NCBI GenBank assembly: GCA_039090855.1
Contig: CM077024.1
Coordinates: 69,070,594 to 69,134,593 of the forward strand
Direction of reading: 5' to 3'
DNA length: 64,000 nucleotides
From: Macrothele yani
Lineage: Eukaryota > Arthropoda > Arachnida > Araneae > Macrothelidae
Both the position numbers and the translations under genes were made by a program. Within the stretch, counting starts at the first letter, position 1. Each line of letters begins with the position of its first letter. The notes beneath the pieces are model-generated. The model saw only the letters and a program-made list of their open reading frames with translations, ran no database searches and was not told where the DNA came from. This document shows positions 32,228 to 44,533 of the stretch, piece after piece.

Positions 32228-33647
32228 CACTCACGGACAATGAAATTTGCGCACCTAGAAAAAAGCATGCTACAACCGCGGAACTTTGCAAATAGCTAGA
32301 GTGCATGATGGTATGCAAATGATCCACGTTTCGTGCGATTGCGCTTAACCGCACACCCTGTGGTGGCGCTGCAAGCACGAACCGGCAGCCTTATAAACTG
32401 GCGTGTAGTCGATGCCCCATGAAAGCGAAATGCATCTGCCGACCCAAGCAAGAGTTACAGAGTGACAAAAATGCCGGGAAGACGCCATAGACGTCGATTT
32501 GCGCAACTTACGGACTTTGAGAGAGGCTTGATCATCGGGCTGAAAAGAGCAGGGAGGTCGGCGCGCCGTATAGCCTACCACGTGGATCGTTCTGACCATA
32601 CCGTCCGACCGTGTTGGGAGCAGTGGACACGTGACGGCACTGACACACGACGGAGCGGCTCCGGACGGACCAGGAGGACCACCGGTAGAGCGGATCGACA
32701 GATCATGCGCCACGCACGAACGGATCCCACGGGGACCCAGTCCGTTATACAGGCAGGTGTAGCGGCTCCCGTGTGCCCACGAACCATTTCCCAATGCCTC
32801 GCGGAAACGAATCTGCGATCCCAGCGCCCCTTACGTGTTCTGCCGTGAACACCGAAACATCGCCGGCTCCGTTTGCAGTGGTGCCAGCCCAGAGCAACGT
32901 GGAATGCCACAGACTGACGACGTGTGGTGTTTAGCGATGAGTGCCGCTTAGTTTTGGGGACTGATGATCATCGTGCCTGGGTGTGGAGGTCCCCGTGTCA
33001 GCGGCGCAATCCTAACCTTGCTATCGAGCATCACACCTTCCGCACTGCAGGCATTATGATCTGGGGAGTCATTGCCTACCATAGCCGATCAGCTCTAGCA
33101 GTGGTACGTGGATCATTGACGGCCTAGCGGAAAGTGGATGAGATCCTACGGCCCCATGTACTCCCATTCCTGGCCTGGATTCCAGGTGCGCTATACCAGC
33201 AGGAAAATGCCCGCCCGCACACGGCTGTGGTTGCCCAGGACTGCCTGCCTACGTCATATCCAGACACTTCCATGGCCTGCCTGCTCTCCTGACATGTCCC
33301 CTATCGAGCATGTGTGGGACCAGTTGAAATGCCAGCTGCCGCCGTGCCGCACTATCCGGGATTTGGAGTACACCGTCCAACACGTGTGGGCCAGTCTGCC
33401 GCAGGGCAACATCAGGCGTCTGTTCGTCTTCATGCCGGACCGTATTGCAGCATGTATCGCCTCACGATGCGGCGAGACGCGCTATTGAAGATGACCGGCC
33501 TGCGTACCATACATCCCTCTATAATTGTCCTGCTGCAGCTCTTTTATTTCCATCATGTGTTTTATTCATCTGTATCATTACGTCGATAAAATTTCAGTTC
33601 AATCCGATGGTACCTTCTTGGTGCGCAAATTTCATTGTCCGTAAGTG
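32228..33647 (+). mobile_element. Tc1-like DNA transposon, family B
   Basis: Inverted repeats CACTCACGGACAATGAAATT at 32228 and the complement ending at 33647 (27 of 28 bases match over the longer repeat). TA dinucleotides at 32226-32227 and 33648-33649 are the target-site duplication. 1420 bp, with one transposase gene on the plus strand. Confidence 0.95.
32471..33487 (+). pseudogene. Tc1-like transposase (family B), few breaks
   Basis: Starts MPGRRHRRRFAQLTDFERGL and shows two helix-turn-helix halves: RAGRSARRIAYHVDRSDHTV, a GSGRTRRTT linker, then VAAPVCPRTISQCLAETNLR. It breaks near 32845, where an SFWREHR-type stretch is out of frame. VFSDECRLVLGTDDHRAWVW carries the first catalytic D, and IMIWGVIAYHSRSALAVVRG follows. 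TAG at 33127 and a frameshift come before the ALYQQENARPHTAVVAQD block (second D replaced by E). MSPIEHVWDQLK carries the catalytic E, and the frame runs to CGETRY at 33487. The end matches the usual Tc1 C-terminus. Four lesions or fewer, so relatively young. Confidence 0.88.
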
Positions 33648-33649
33648 TA

Positions 33650-35700
33650 TTTTGTTAAACAAACTGGAAAATAATGCCTCATTAACGTTTTATAATGCAT
33701 TTTGGGACAATGATGTAGAGTGTTTGTCATCTGGCATGGCTCATTGCTATTCAAAACCTCCATTAGCTACATTGCAGTTCTGTTTAAAACATCAATTCAG
33801 CACCGCACTATTTCGCTCTTTTCTTGTAATAATTTGGATATTGAATTCCTTGTGTGAAATTTAAAAGTTTAGGTGGTCTTAGTAATACTGTTACATAAAT
33901 AACAGAAGTTTTGCTTTCCAGTGAAACACACCAAAAATACGCAGTAGAGTAGGGCAAACAGTAATTTCCAATTATTTTATGTTTTATTAAATTTCTATTA
34001 AACTGTTCAGAGGTTAACTACATGCACCAGACGTGAGATGCAAATCTTCAAAACTTTTCTCATTGTCTATTGATTTCTTTTACGATAAATTTGTGAGTTT
34101 CTAACCATTATCATCTGTTCTAATGAACAAAAAGATGACAGATCTACAACAGGAGGATGAAATAACAAGATCAGTTACCAGATCTGTTAAATTTCTGAGC
34201 GATAAATCTTTGTTTCCCTCGATGTAAGAAATACTAAGTCACAAACAAAAGAAATTCGTCTCTAAAATCCCGAATGTAGATAGTCGATATGGTTTCCTAT
34301 TTCTCTAACTATATTTCAAAAGTTACTAGAAAACTTGTTACTGAAAAGATCGGTAACACTCTACGCTGTAAAATAATTTAGTAAGAGATCAGAGAAGTTA
34401 GCGAAGGAATTTCTTGGAATATTATTCAGATTTACAGGTGCACCCAAAAGATATCTCATTGTTTCAGAATTATTTTTTTCATGAAACAAAGGAAACATCG
34501 AATATTTATTACACGTAGTTCATTCACTTGCAGAACAAAGGCAACCCGAAAACGCCTTCTTTCAAGAACTTAATTGAAATTTTATAAACGCGTCTCATAT
34601 TGCAAATTATCTAATGTAAATTACCTGTTACTGAAAAGGTCGGTTATTTTAGAAATTTTTCATTGTAATTTCTGGTAAAATATTTCGGAAAACAAAATTT
34701 TATGAAACCCAAGTTTGCCCAGATTAGAGTCATAGATTAGGCAAGGGTGGCGTGTTTTTCAAACAGTGCAGGCTCTCGTCTATTCTGCAACCAATAGCTC
34801 CAAATTTATGAAGGGCAGCACCTGATATCCGTAGAATTAGTCATGGTGGATTTTACACTCCGAATTAAGAAGAAAAAGAAAGCGAAGTTCAAGCTTCTCT
34901 GAAATATGACTTGCATCACTATTCGGGTTATTTGTTTTCGAAATTTTCTATATAGATATCAATTGTTTTCCTACAAAAATTCCTTTCTCATGTTTTCCAC
35001 TAAGAATTAAACTGAAATATCAGGAAACCACATTTTTATTGAAAAGCAGAATGTTTCGGGATTTTGTACTGCGAAAATAAAATCTCGGGACAATAGAATC
35101 TTGCAACTATTTTATTGTTACTGTCAAAAGTATTTCATAAAAAGTATTTGCACATCTCGTAACTTATGTTTCAGCAATTTTGAAACAGAATAAAATTTTC
35201 GTTAACTTTTGGTGCATGGTTAATATGTATAAAAGCCCAATAGCCTAAATGAGATCATGAAAGTACCTGAGTTTTAGCTTTCAATGATCCTTATAGCTTT
35301 AAACGTGTAAAGTTTCCTTTTATTGTTCTTCACAGTGTAGCCATTCACCTGGAAAGCTTTCCGACCTCTAGATGAAAGCACGCACCACCTGAAGCATGCA
35401 AGTCTCTACTCCTAAACTGTGGAAAGGCATAATAACGCAACACTAGCTGGCAACTGAATTACATTCATTTCTCATTGAAAACTTAATTAGTAGCATACTA
35501 GAAATAATGTGAGTGTTTGTTTATTGAACTTTCTGAGAAAAGCAAATTGATGACGCTTCATTTTTTATGTTCCTGAATTACAAATTGGTTATTCTACTCC
35601 AATGCCTGTTAAAGCGCTATTATGAGGTGATGTGGCCAGCAATTGTGTTTAAAACGTATGAAGTATGTTGAATTTGAATTACCGAAGAAACTACCTTATC
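33650..35700. other. No gene recognised
   Basis: AT-rich sequence; no family-like frames or RNA genes. A short phrase ttactgaaaag(g/a)tcggt occurs twice (34340 and 34629), probably by chance or as part of an old repeat. Confidence 0.45.
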
Positions 35701-35999
35701 TTTCGGCTAATGTTGAAACAAGATGATCAAACTGAGAAAACTTTCCCCACTACTGTTGAAAACAAATTCTCAAGATGACCAAACGTTTTAAGATGACCTC
35801 AAATATTTTTGGTAAATGTCGAACAGAATCCTGAAACTGCGAAATTTTGATGTTCAAACAAAATTCTCAAACTGAGGAATCTGTTTTAGCTGATGTTGAA
35901 ATAAAATGCTCAAAATGCGAAACCTTTTCCGGTTGATGGTGAAACAAAATACTCCAAGTGACAAATCATTTTCGGTAAATGTTGAAACTAAGTAATCCA
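35701..35999. repeat. Degenerate tandem repeat, unit roughly 45-60 bp
   Basis: Five or six imperfect units follow the pattern ttttcggt-atgttgaaaca-aaatgctcaaactg-gaaac, with starts near 35701, 35751, 35811, 35851, 35890 and 35935. Unit length and sequence vary, so the array is old. Confidence 0.65.
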
Positions 36000-36594
36000 A
36001 TGAAGCAACGAGTGTAAGAAGAAACTAAAAGGTGTACAAATGAAAAATTGAGCTTGATTATTAGGGACATAACAGTGTGCTTGTGAATTCAAAATCAAAA
36101 TTCTCAATCTGTTCTCAATGCATGTCCGAGCATATGCGTCAGATTGTGTGTGTGTGAATCTGGTAGAAACATAAGATAAACAAAATTATCCGTAAAACAT
36201 ACTGTGATGTGCAGAACAAATAGAGCGAGAAAGTTTTTTCGATGATGCAAAGTACAATCAAGTGTTTGTGGTTTTCCAGTTTATCACGTTTTTAGTTTCC
36301 CCTTTTTTCTAGCACTATGAAATGTCTTGCTGTTGATACGGCACTGATCATAATACGTTTGTGCAAATACAACTTTACGAAAATTTTACGTTTTAAATAC
36401 GTGAGCAGGGCAGCTGGTAGGAAATTCAATTTCAGTTTCCAATGAAAAGAACAAGAGATAGATACACCTATGTTAAGGTATATCTGATTCTTTCCACAGG
36501 CAAAATCATGGTAAAATTAGGAAATAAGTAAACGCACATGTATGCTTTCATGCACGCGCGCGAGTGTGTTTAATTTCACATCGTGGTCAAACTA
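36000..36594. other. No gene recognised
   Basis: AT-rich with short CG/TG alternations near 36555-36570; nothing recognisable. Confidence 0.4.
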
Positions 36595-36596
36595 TA

Positions 36597-37833
36597 CTAT
36601 ATTGACAAAAGTCGCCGGACACCTAGAAAAGAAACGCATCATAGCATTTATTGACATACATTAGTACGGCGTCGGTTCACCTTTGACCTTAATGCTGACC
36701 TTTCAAGACATGCTTTCGATAAAGTTTTGGAACACAGCGATAGGTGTGCGCTTCCATTCAGTACCTAAAGCTGCCGTTAACTGTTGCTTAGTAGTAGACA
36801 TTGGTTCCAAACTTCTTATGCGGCACTCTAATTCATCCCATAGGTGCTGTGTGGGACTAAGATCAGGGCTGTGTGCTGACCAGTCTACACACGATAGGGA
36901 ATTATCGTTAAACCACGCTGTAAGAGTCCTTGCTTTATGGCTCGGTGCATTATCCTGCTGGTACCAACAAGGCTCGGCTCCGTAGTATTGCCACATAGTT
37001 GGTAGTGCGTTATTGTCCAGAATATCAAGGTAGACTCGCTGGTTAACAGGTTAATCCACGATAACCAATGGGCCGGGACCATATCACAAAAAAAACACTC
37101 CCACACGAGCATACTGCCAGCTCCAAACTTGACCGTAATAACAATATACTCTGGTAGAAACCGCTCCCACGGTTGCTGCCATACCCACACACAGCCATCA
37201 GATTGATGGATCGTGCATCTGGATTCATCAGTCCATAGGACCCTATTCCATTGATCTACGGTCCACGATAAATGTGCTTTACACCATGATAAAGGACGAG
37301 TAGCATTCCGAGTGGAGATGAAAGGCTTATGAGCGGCCGCACGACCACGGTAACCCATGAAATGAAGTTCTTTGCGAATGGTACGTGTACATACCAAGGT
37401 TCCAGCATTTTCACTCACCTGTACACTGAGGTCTTGTGCAGTACTTTGTTGATTAGCTGTAACGACTCTCCTGAGGCTTTGACGTCCTCTACCACTGATT
37501 TTCTTTGGTCTGCCGGTACGTTTTGCTGCTTCAGGCACGCCATGTGTCTTCCACTTATTCAGTACATCCAAAACAGTTGACTTGGGTATGTTTAAACGCC
37601 TCTCGGTTTCTCTTATGGACAACCCACTTTTATAAAACCCAACAATCTTTCCTTTCTCAAAGTCAGTTCTCTCCCTCTGCGAAATTTTCACTCAACCTCG
37701 CAATGCGATATGATCGCGGTCAGCTGCAGGCTTGTTTTTATACCGTTTGCAGCTGTACGGCGCATCTTAACAACGCATGTGATCCGTTCATTTGCTTTTG
37801 AAGGGGTGTCCGGTGACTTTTGTCAATATAGTG
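36597..37833 (-). mobile_element. Tc1-like DNA transposon, family C
   Basis: Inverted repeats of about 27 bp, read CTATATTGACAAAAGTCG on the left and as complement at the right end (GACTTTTGTCAATATAGTG), next to TA dinucleotides. The left terminus seems to have lost the first two bases (CA). 1.24 kb, with one transposase gene on the minus strand. Another copy is at 44534-45774. Confidence 0.93.
36661..37691 (-). pseudogene. Tc1-like transposase (family C), one main frameshift
   Basis: From 37691: MKISQRERTDFEKGKIVGFY, a first helix-turn-helix (SGLSIRETERRLNIPKSTVL), a GRPKK AT-hook-like linker, then a second DNA-binding half. The catalytic region reads NRVLWTDESRCTIHQSDGCV (first D) and continues to about 37045, where the frame changes and a stop follows IVD. 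From 36996 it resumes with CWYQQDNAPSHKARTLTAWF (second D) and AHSPDLSPTQHLWDELECRI (third catalytic residue Q in place of E in this copy; the sister copy is also altered here). TGA for CGA follows IESMS, then the frame ends EPTPY with TAA at 36661-36663. Confidence 0.88.
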
Positions 37834-37835
37834 TA

Positions 37836-39846
37836 TGTTACATTTAACTGACAATGTGGTATTAACCCTAGACGAAACAATATTTGTAGCTCTCAAAACA
37901 TTGAGTACTCATTTAATTTCTTCAGATTATTTATCTAAGAGTTAGTTGCCAATGGTTTCAGCTTCGTGCTAGGGTATTATGGACATTTCCATTATTATAA
38001 TAATAAATGTAGACATTTTTTCCGTTTTGAAAATTGAAAACTAAAATATCAGAGAATTTCATATTGCTAACGTGGAAAAGTAATCAAGAGAATGAATCCC
38101 AGTAACACAAGTATACATCCAAAATATTTTCGAATTTACATAATTTTCTCCTTCAGTAAAGCTTCAGTGTAGATAGAAATGAATAGAATACAGTATATAA
38201 ATATTAATACTGTATCAGATATATTTTACAACAACGGGAATTAAAAGGAAGCCAAAACACTTATTAACTTTAATTTGGAGAGCAGAATCTAGGGAGTAGA
38301 AGATTTACTGCATTTTGCGAGAAGTCTGTCATTTCCCAAAGGACTAACGATATCAACTGTATCGTTAGTGTGTAATCAACTACACTACCGTGAGGAAACC
38401 ACTTACGGATGAAATGTGAGGAACGAAATACCCACATAATACCGCAATTGTATTGCACATAAATTGTGATTAACATATACCCATTTCATTAGCAAGCTCA
38501 CGATACTTAACGAGTGTTTTTTAAACTAAATTTAAAAATTAATTGTTTTTGTGATGAAACCCAGTTTCCACGGGTATGACGCATTTCTCTGCATTTAGCT
38601 ACGTAGATCAAAGCAAACCTAAATCGATATCTTATTCAATGAAATAGAAAAATCAACGATTGCATGGAAAACGGTACGTTACGATTTGAGGATATTGCTG
38701 GAATAAAATGCTGGTACGGCAGAACTCTGGCAATATGAATGTTCTTATAAATTGTACAACTGATTGACTAATTGAACTTTCTTCACCTGAAGCAGTTGCA
38801 TCTGGTACTTAAAAACTACGGTGAACAAAAAATTCTTATTCTATTTAGCATCCAGCAAAAGTGAAAATATAACACAAAACAAATGCATTAGGTTATCAAT
38901 CCCTAAACACCCCTCCAAGACCCCCGTGGGTGGCATTCACCTCTAGTTTTACAAAGCCGCCAGAACTACAATGAGTGCACTACATTTATCTCGCTATAGT
39001 TAAACCTCTGAAACATGCCGCTACCATGCAAAAATGAAAAATTGCTTTCGTGTTGAAAAAGACACAAAAGACCTGCTAATTGTACCCTGGAGTTTGGAGT
39101 CATTTTTCTTTTTAAAGGTTATCATTGCCATTGTGTTGCACAGAAAGTACTGTCACTTTTCTGCGCTGCTCTGTACATGAGCGCATCCCACCCGTAGCGC
39201 ATTTTAGGGAAATCTTGGTGTTTTAGGATGGTAATGTAAATTTCCTTAGATGTTTTTGCAGTGTTATTTTACAAAATGGCAACCGTTTTCCTTTATTATT
39301 TATGTGTGAATAGTTATAAAACCACACAAAAACACGTTTTCCACGATACTAATGAGCTTCTGACAAAAGAAATTTTTTTGGCCAGTTGTCAGTTCGTCGT
39401 TGCTTGGAAACTATCAGTTTCGTGAGAAAGCTAAAATTGAAATGAAACAGTCCCATTGCAGCATATGCCCTTCCAATCGGTTATACCAATGCGGGGAGAC
39501 GTGTATTGTTATAAACTACCCGAGGCACCATACTATGCCTTACTGCTGCGAAGGAAATACTGCGAACGCAGAGAAGGACCAATTTCTCTCGACTCATAAA
39601 GTGTTGCTCCGTTAGTCCTTTTTGCAGCTCATTCATCACAGACTGTCGCCCGAAGTCTTCCACGAAAAATCTGTGCTTTATGAAAGGGAATAAAAGCCTC
39701 TCTCACTGAATTCTTTTTCTTCTCCTCAACATAGTAAATCTCATTACAGGAAAGGAGAATTGGTGTCGCATCTCGTCGGTTTGTGTAACTCGATTTCTAT
39801 GATTCCTTCAGCCAACGCTTGACTGAATTTTTCGTTGCAAGAAATG
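37836..39846. other. No gene recognised
   Basis: AT-rich. It includes a 10-bp perfect hairpin at 38343-38369 (7-base loop). No reading frame of known family. Confidence 0.45.
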
Positions 39847-39884
39847 AAAAAGGTAGACTGTGTCTAAACACAGTCTACCTTTTT
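39847..39884. repeat. Perfect 17-bp hairpin, 4-base loop
   Basis: Arms 39847-39863 and 39868-39884 are exact reverse complements around ctaa. It is too short for a microRNA precursor and looks like an inverted-duplication scar. Confidence 0.92.
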
Positions 39885-40325
39885 CTAACATTCTCAAATC
39901 TTTAAGAAAAAATAATCCCTTTTTTACTCGTGCTCTCTTACAGCAAATATGATAAGAGAAAAACATCCTTCGCATTCTGTTTTCTAGAAAAAAGGTGAAA
40001 CAGTTGTAAATAATGAAAGCTAATAGTGAGGGATTTGTTTTCTCTTGAGAATAGGGTGCACTCTCTGTTAGTATGGTGACCACAAATAAATCTTAAGTAA
40101 GACAATTAAAATGAGGATTAAATGGCATCATTTGCTGCTATATATTACTTTCATTAAAAAATTATTTAGTTTTGAGCGTTGTGGGAAACATAATCTATGG
40201 TCTTCAAAGGCAAAAAAGAAATTTTCAAGAAATCTTTTTCGGAGTGTAAAGCAATGTTATTTCGACTATTGGCGCGGTTGTAAGTAGAATAAATGATTAA
40301 TGTTTTTTTCTTTTGTTTGCAAAGA

Positions 40326-40466
40326 GTAGGAGTTTGACGACTTCCAGAAGCAACTCTTCTGGCTATAAGCAGTCATCCGTCCCTAATTTATGGCCACTTG
40401 TTTCAAGAAAGAGAGAGAGAGAGAGAGCCAGTGCCTCAAGACAAGCATACCACTCATCTGGGACAG
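40326..40466 (-). mobile_element. tRNA-derived SINE, 5' truncated
   Basis: Minus-strand copy of the window's SINE family, with the 3' body and ctataagcagtc(a/g)(t/c)ccgtccctaattta signature, but without most of the tRNA-like head. A GA microsatellite (40410-40427) has grown inside it. Confidence 0.8.
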
Positions 40467-41445
40467 AAGGATTTATCATGAATTTGATATTTTGGGATAG
40501 TAATGATGAAAGATTTTGTTAACTGGAAATTTTGAAGTGGAAGATAATAATTTATTGAGCGGGGACTTAATCTGCCAATGTTCGAGTCTTACAGGAAATT
40601 TCTGACCACGAACAATTCATTTGTGAATGCTAGTATGTTAGCTGTTTCTGAAATAAGTTGAAAAAAAGGTTATATTGCATTTGGAAAAAATATTTTTCTA
40701 TTGTTGAAAGGAAAACTGATATTAAAAAAGATTCACGATGACATTTCCTGGTGAACTCAAGTTATACGTTCGACTGTCCCTCTATCTGAAGTGGTCTAGT
40801 AGAAATTCTGAATTTTCTTATTCTTAGCTGAACTTATGGAATTTTTTAATTTACTGCAAAAAGGCGAAGACATTGCAGGTAATAATCATTGCAGACCGAA
40901 GGCAAAAAATAAAATATTCTGTTAATTATTGTATGAGAACATTCCTTTTTCAAAGTCTTTGGAAGATGTTTTGAAAAATTTAGAACTGTGACCACCGTGA
41001 ACAAGAACTGTCGAAGTATATCCTTACCCATAAAAAATGCAAAACTTATATCAATAAAAATATTTTTTATAAGATTATGTCGTTTTCAGTACTCCACATG
41101 CGCATTTTAGGGAAATCTTGAAAAAATTTTAAACATCTTGTTTATTATATATTCTTCAAGATTTTCAAAAACTCTTTACAATATTTTTTTTTATTTTTGC
41201 TTAAATTAAATTTATACGTTTACTTGAATGCTAATGCATGTACAATTTCCAGTATCACTGATCATACGCAAGCAGGACCTGCTATTGTTTTTCCTGATTA
41301 TGAACAATTTCTTTTCGCAACATCCATTGCTATTCCTGCAACTCTTTGAAGCCTCAAATATTTCCACAAAAAAACTACGGAAAAGGAGATGTAATGTAGA
41401 AATCTGTCTGAGACATTTCGTAAGAAAACCAAATTTTCTTGTTAA
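40467..41445. other. No gene recognised
   Basis: AT-rich. The 21-mer gcgcattttagggaaatcttg at 41100 also occurs at 39198, which suggests an old low-copy repeat. Confidence 0.4.
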
Positions 41446-41666
41446 TTTTTTTTATTGAAAGTTTAACGACCACCGTGAGCAACCCAATGGGCTATAAGCA
41501 GTCGCCCGTCCCTAATTTATTAAGGTCACTGGTTCCAGGAAAGGGAGAGAGCCTGTGCCGTAGGACAAACGCAACATCGATTCCTCACCGGGATTCGAAC
41601 CCTGACTCTTCACGGACGAATAATTATAAGCCAGGCGCTTAGACCACTGCGCAACCGGGGACGGCC
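41446..41666 (-). mobile_element. tRNA-derived SINE
   Basis: Complete minus-strand copy: poly-A as T8 at 41446-41453, body with the gtttaacgaccaccgtgagc signature, then the tRNA-like head with a box-B-like block (ggattcgaacc on the plus strand) and box-A region to about 41666. Differs from the copy at 3376 by a small insertion (ttattaa) near 41517. Confidence 0.9.
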
Positions 41667-42156
41667 TTACTACATTAGAGCATTAACAGTTACACAGACT
41701 TGAGATAAATTTATGAGTTACATGAAAAATTCAAGAATGATTACATCAGTAGATACATAAATCAAAGTAAGAATCACCTTTGTTGAAGGCACAGCTATCT
41801 TTTCACAAAAGTTACTCCACATTCTTAAGTACTTGTAGTGCTAAATTAGCTGAGAAATGGAAATTAAGAAGAGCTCCAGTACATAAGGTGTAAAAATGTT
41901 AAATCAAAACAGCGTAGTTTTTTGATAGATCCAGTTCAGATGTGTGTGCTTTTCAACTTTCCGTAATTAGCAGAGACTCTGGACGTTTACGAGAGGTAAA
42001 CAACTAATTTTTTCAGAACTTATAAAAAAAATAACTTAGGGAATTCCATGAAGCAAAAATTTATCCTATTTGAAAATATGAAACAATTTAAACGGTTCAA
42101 ATGGATGTTTTGTTGAAAATATAAGATTCAGCGTTGTATATTTGACATTTTTGGAA
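41667..42156. other. No gene recognised
   Basis: AT-rich, nothing recognisable. Confidence 0.4.
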
Positions 42157-42238
42157 TTTTCATAAGAAAGACAAATTCGTTTTTATAGGCCAATAAATTT
42201 TCATAAGAAAGACAAATTCGTTTTTATAGGCCAATAAA
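42157..42238. repeat. Perfect 41-bp tandem duplication
   Basis: 42157-42197 and 42198-42238 are identical and directly adjacent, so the duplication is recent. Confidence 0.97.
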
Positions 42239-42652
42239 AGCGCATTAGTGCATTATTAACAAACATACGAGTGGTCAGATACTTCGACATTTGAGTTCGT
42301 CTACAAGCTTGGCCCGGTTTCTAGTCTTTTCTAATTTACAGGTAGTGTGTTTGTGCTGCCTGTCATTCTAGGGCAGGCAACAGCAGCAGCATGTACCTCT
42401 GAGTACGAAACCCCTAGCATATTTTTTTCTTTAAACACTTCGTCAAATGTTGTTCAAGGAAAGCCTGTAATCTACTTCGATAGAGTTTCTTAGTTATTAT
42501 ATAGCATATCAAGAATATACTGTATATCCGGAGATAAGTTAGAGAAAATATTCAGATCACCTAGGTCTAAGGTTTCCAACATGTAGTAATGATCTCAAAT
42601 TTTGAGCAGAATCCACTAAAATCAGAGGACTCTGTTCAAATCAAAATTACAA
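42239..42652. other. No gene recognised
   Basis: AT-rich, nothing recognisable. Confidence 0.4.
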
Positions 42653-42654
42653 TA

Positions 42655-43863
42655 CACTGAAGAGCAATTAAATTAGAGATACCTGTCTAGTAACGTGTTG
42701 CACCACCTTTCGCCCTGATGACGGCGGCGATTCGTCTCGGCATGGACTCGACAAGACACCGGAAGCGTTGGGAAGCCACACGGATCCACGACCCCTGAAC
42801 AAGATCCCACAGTTCACAAAGATTTGATGGAGGGGGTAAGAGCCTCGAACATCTCTCTCGATGGCATTCCAGATGTGCTCTATGGGGTTGAGGTCATGTG
42901 ACCTAGCTGGCCAAGGAAGGGAGGTCATGTCGGTGGAGTGTTCATTCAACCATTCGAATACAATTCGGGAGCGATGGCACGGTGCACAATGAGGTCCCCA
43001 GTGGGATGTTGAAGACTCACAAAGGGAAGCAAATGGGCACCCAGGATATTTCGGTAACGTTGACCTGTTAGGGACGATGCCACACGTACCAGGGGTCCCA
43101 TTTCAGTCCACACAAACAGTCCCCAGACGAAAATGCCACCCCTACAAGCTTGAAGAGTACCCTGCTGGCAAGAAGAATTCATCGCTTCATGTGGTTTGCG
43201 CCGTACTCGTATCCTTCCATCCGCATGTACCAACGTGAATCTCGACTCATCAGTCCAGGCAACATTTTTCCACATGTCTAGTAGGGTCCAGTGGCGATGT
43301 TCCCGCACCCATGCTACTCTTTGCACCCTGTGATGTGCGGTCAGCACCGGTACCCTCGTGGGACGATGGCTTCTGTACCCCATAGCGAAGAGATGGTTCT
43401 GGTTGGTTTGGCTTCTTACACGTGTTTGTGCAAAAGCGTTAAATTGCCGAGTGATTTCTTGAACTGTGGCCCGTCTATCCGCTGTTACAATGCGAGCTAG
43501 CCGACGATGACTCCGCTCATCTACACGCTGTTGTCCACGGCAGTTTGTCCTTGCAGGGATGGTTTTATCGGATTCGATGTACTCACGGTGCACTCGTGAC
43601 ACAATAGATCGTGAAAATCTCAGTTCCTGCATGACTTCCGAGATAGAGTGACCCATTCGTTCGGGCCCGGACAATCTGTCCACAATCAAATGCGCTTGGA
43701 TCCTTCATCTTACGCATACTGCGTCCAACTCTTACTGATTCCCGTCGCATCACTCCTTATATTGTCGGATCGCTGCATACGTCATGTCGTTTCCGTTTAC
43801 AGGGCCGCCCACAGCGCCACATTTGCATAACGCCAGCTTCTCAAATTCAATTGCTCATCAGTG
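42655..43863 (-). mobile_element. Tc1-like DNA transposon, family A
   Basis: Inverted repeats CACTGAAGAGCAATTAAATT at 42655 and the matching complement ending at 43863, flanked by TA at 42653-42654 and 43864-43865. 1209 bp, transposase on the minus strand. Same family as 8832-9585 (deleted) and 56998-58224. Confidence 0.95.
42668..43717 (-). pseudogene. Tc1-like transposase (family A), frameshifted
   Basis: The start is at 43717 (MRKMKDPSAFDCGQIV), with a frame change just after. From 43660: RMGHSISEVMQELRFSRSIV (helix-turn-helix), then GQQRVDERSHRRLARIVTAD, RVPVLTAHHRVQRVAWVREH, NVAWTDESRFTLVHADGRIR (first catalytic D) and GPLVRVASSLTGQRYRNILG. At about 42985 a base is lost, so the QQDNAPCHRS block with the second D is read as IVHRAIAPELYSNG. 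After the shift, WPARSHDLNPIEHIWNAIER (catalytic E) runs to the end. It is nearly full length, and that shift removes a catalytic residue from the frame. Confidence 0.88.
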
Positions 43864-43865
43864 TA

Positions 43866-44531
43866 GAGAACAACGTATTCACTTCGAATCATTTTACACA
43901 AAAAACCTGCCACCTAACGCTTCTTGTGTAACTAAAAAAATCGAAATTATCATAAAAAGTGCAAAAGAGTACATAAATTTCAATATTACCTGTTTAAATG
44001 AATGCGGTTTGTTCTATTGTTCATTTTATTGTGACAAAACAGTGTGTTTTCATCACAGCTTGTAATTAAAGTCTCTTTCTACAAATTTAATAAGTCAAAG
44101 GTTTCCTTATACTGGATTCATTGTAAAAGTTTTGAAAGAAAGTACCAGTCGTCATGTCTTCGAATTTTTAGTTCGTTCATGGCAACAAGATGTGGAATAT
44201 CTTTTCTTGACTCTATACCGCTGTTCAAGAAAAATAACAGTAACTCGATTGCTGCGTGACTGGATATCCTGTACTAGCTTATCTTGTGTACTTAGCATCC
44301 GGTTGAAATAGACCAACGAAACAATACAAGGATCAGAAACAAATAATCCAGCATCCTTTCGTATTAACAGTTCACGAGTATCACACCAAACCAACTCCCA
44401 CAGCACTCCTTAGCGCTTATCATTTTCACTGATGATCCTTCCTTATCATGACAATACAGAGCGCAAGAAATGAGCTGCAAAGTCACTTATTCTTGATAAT
44501 TATGTCTGGTGTAGGCATGTAAGTATATGTA
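43866..44531. other. No gene recognised
   Basis: AT-rich spacer between two Tc1-like elements; short open frames without family resemblance. Confidence 0.4.
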
Positions 44532-44533
44532 TA

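Noticed and set aside
34337..34650. Repeated phrase ttactgaaaag(a/g)tcggt
   Set aside because: Two short occurrences without alignable flanks.
39847..39884. Possible microRNA precursor
   Set aside because: A 17-bp stem with a 4-base loop is shorter than any animal precursor and is perfectly paired, which fits an inverted duplication better.
39198..41120. A shared 21-mer (39198 and 41100)
   Set aside because: The flanks do not align, so no repeat boundary can be given.
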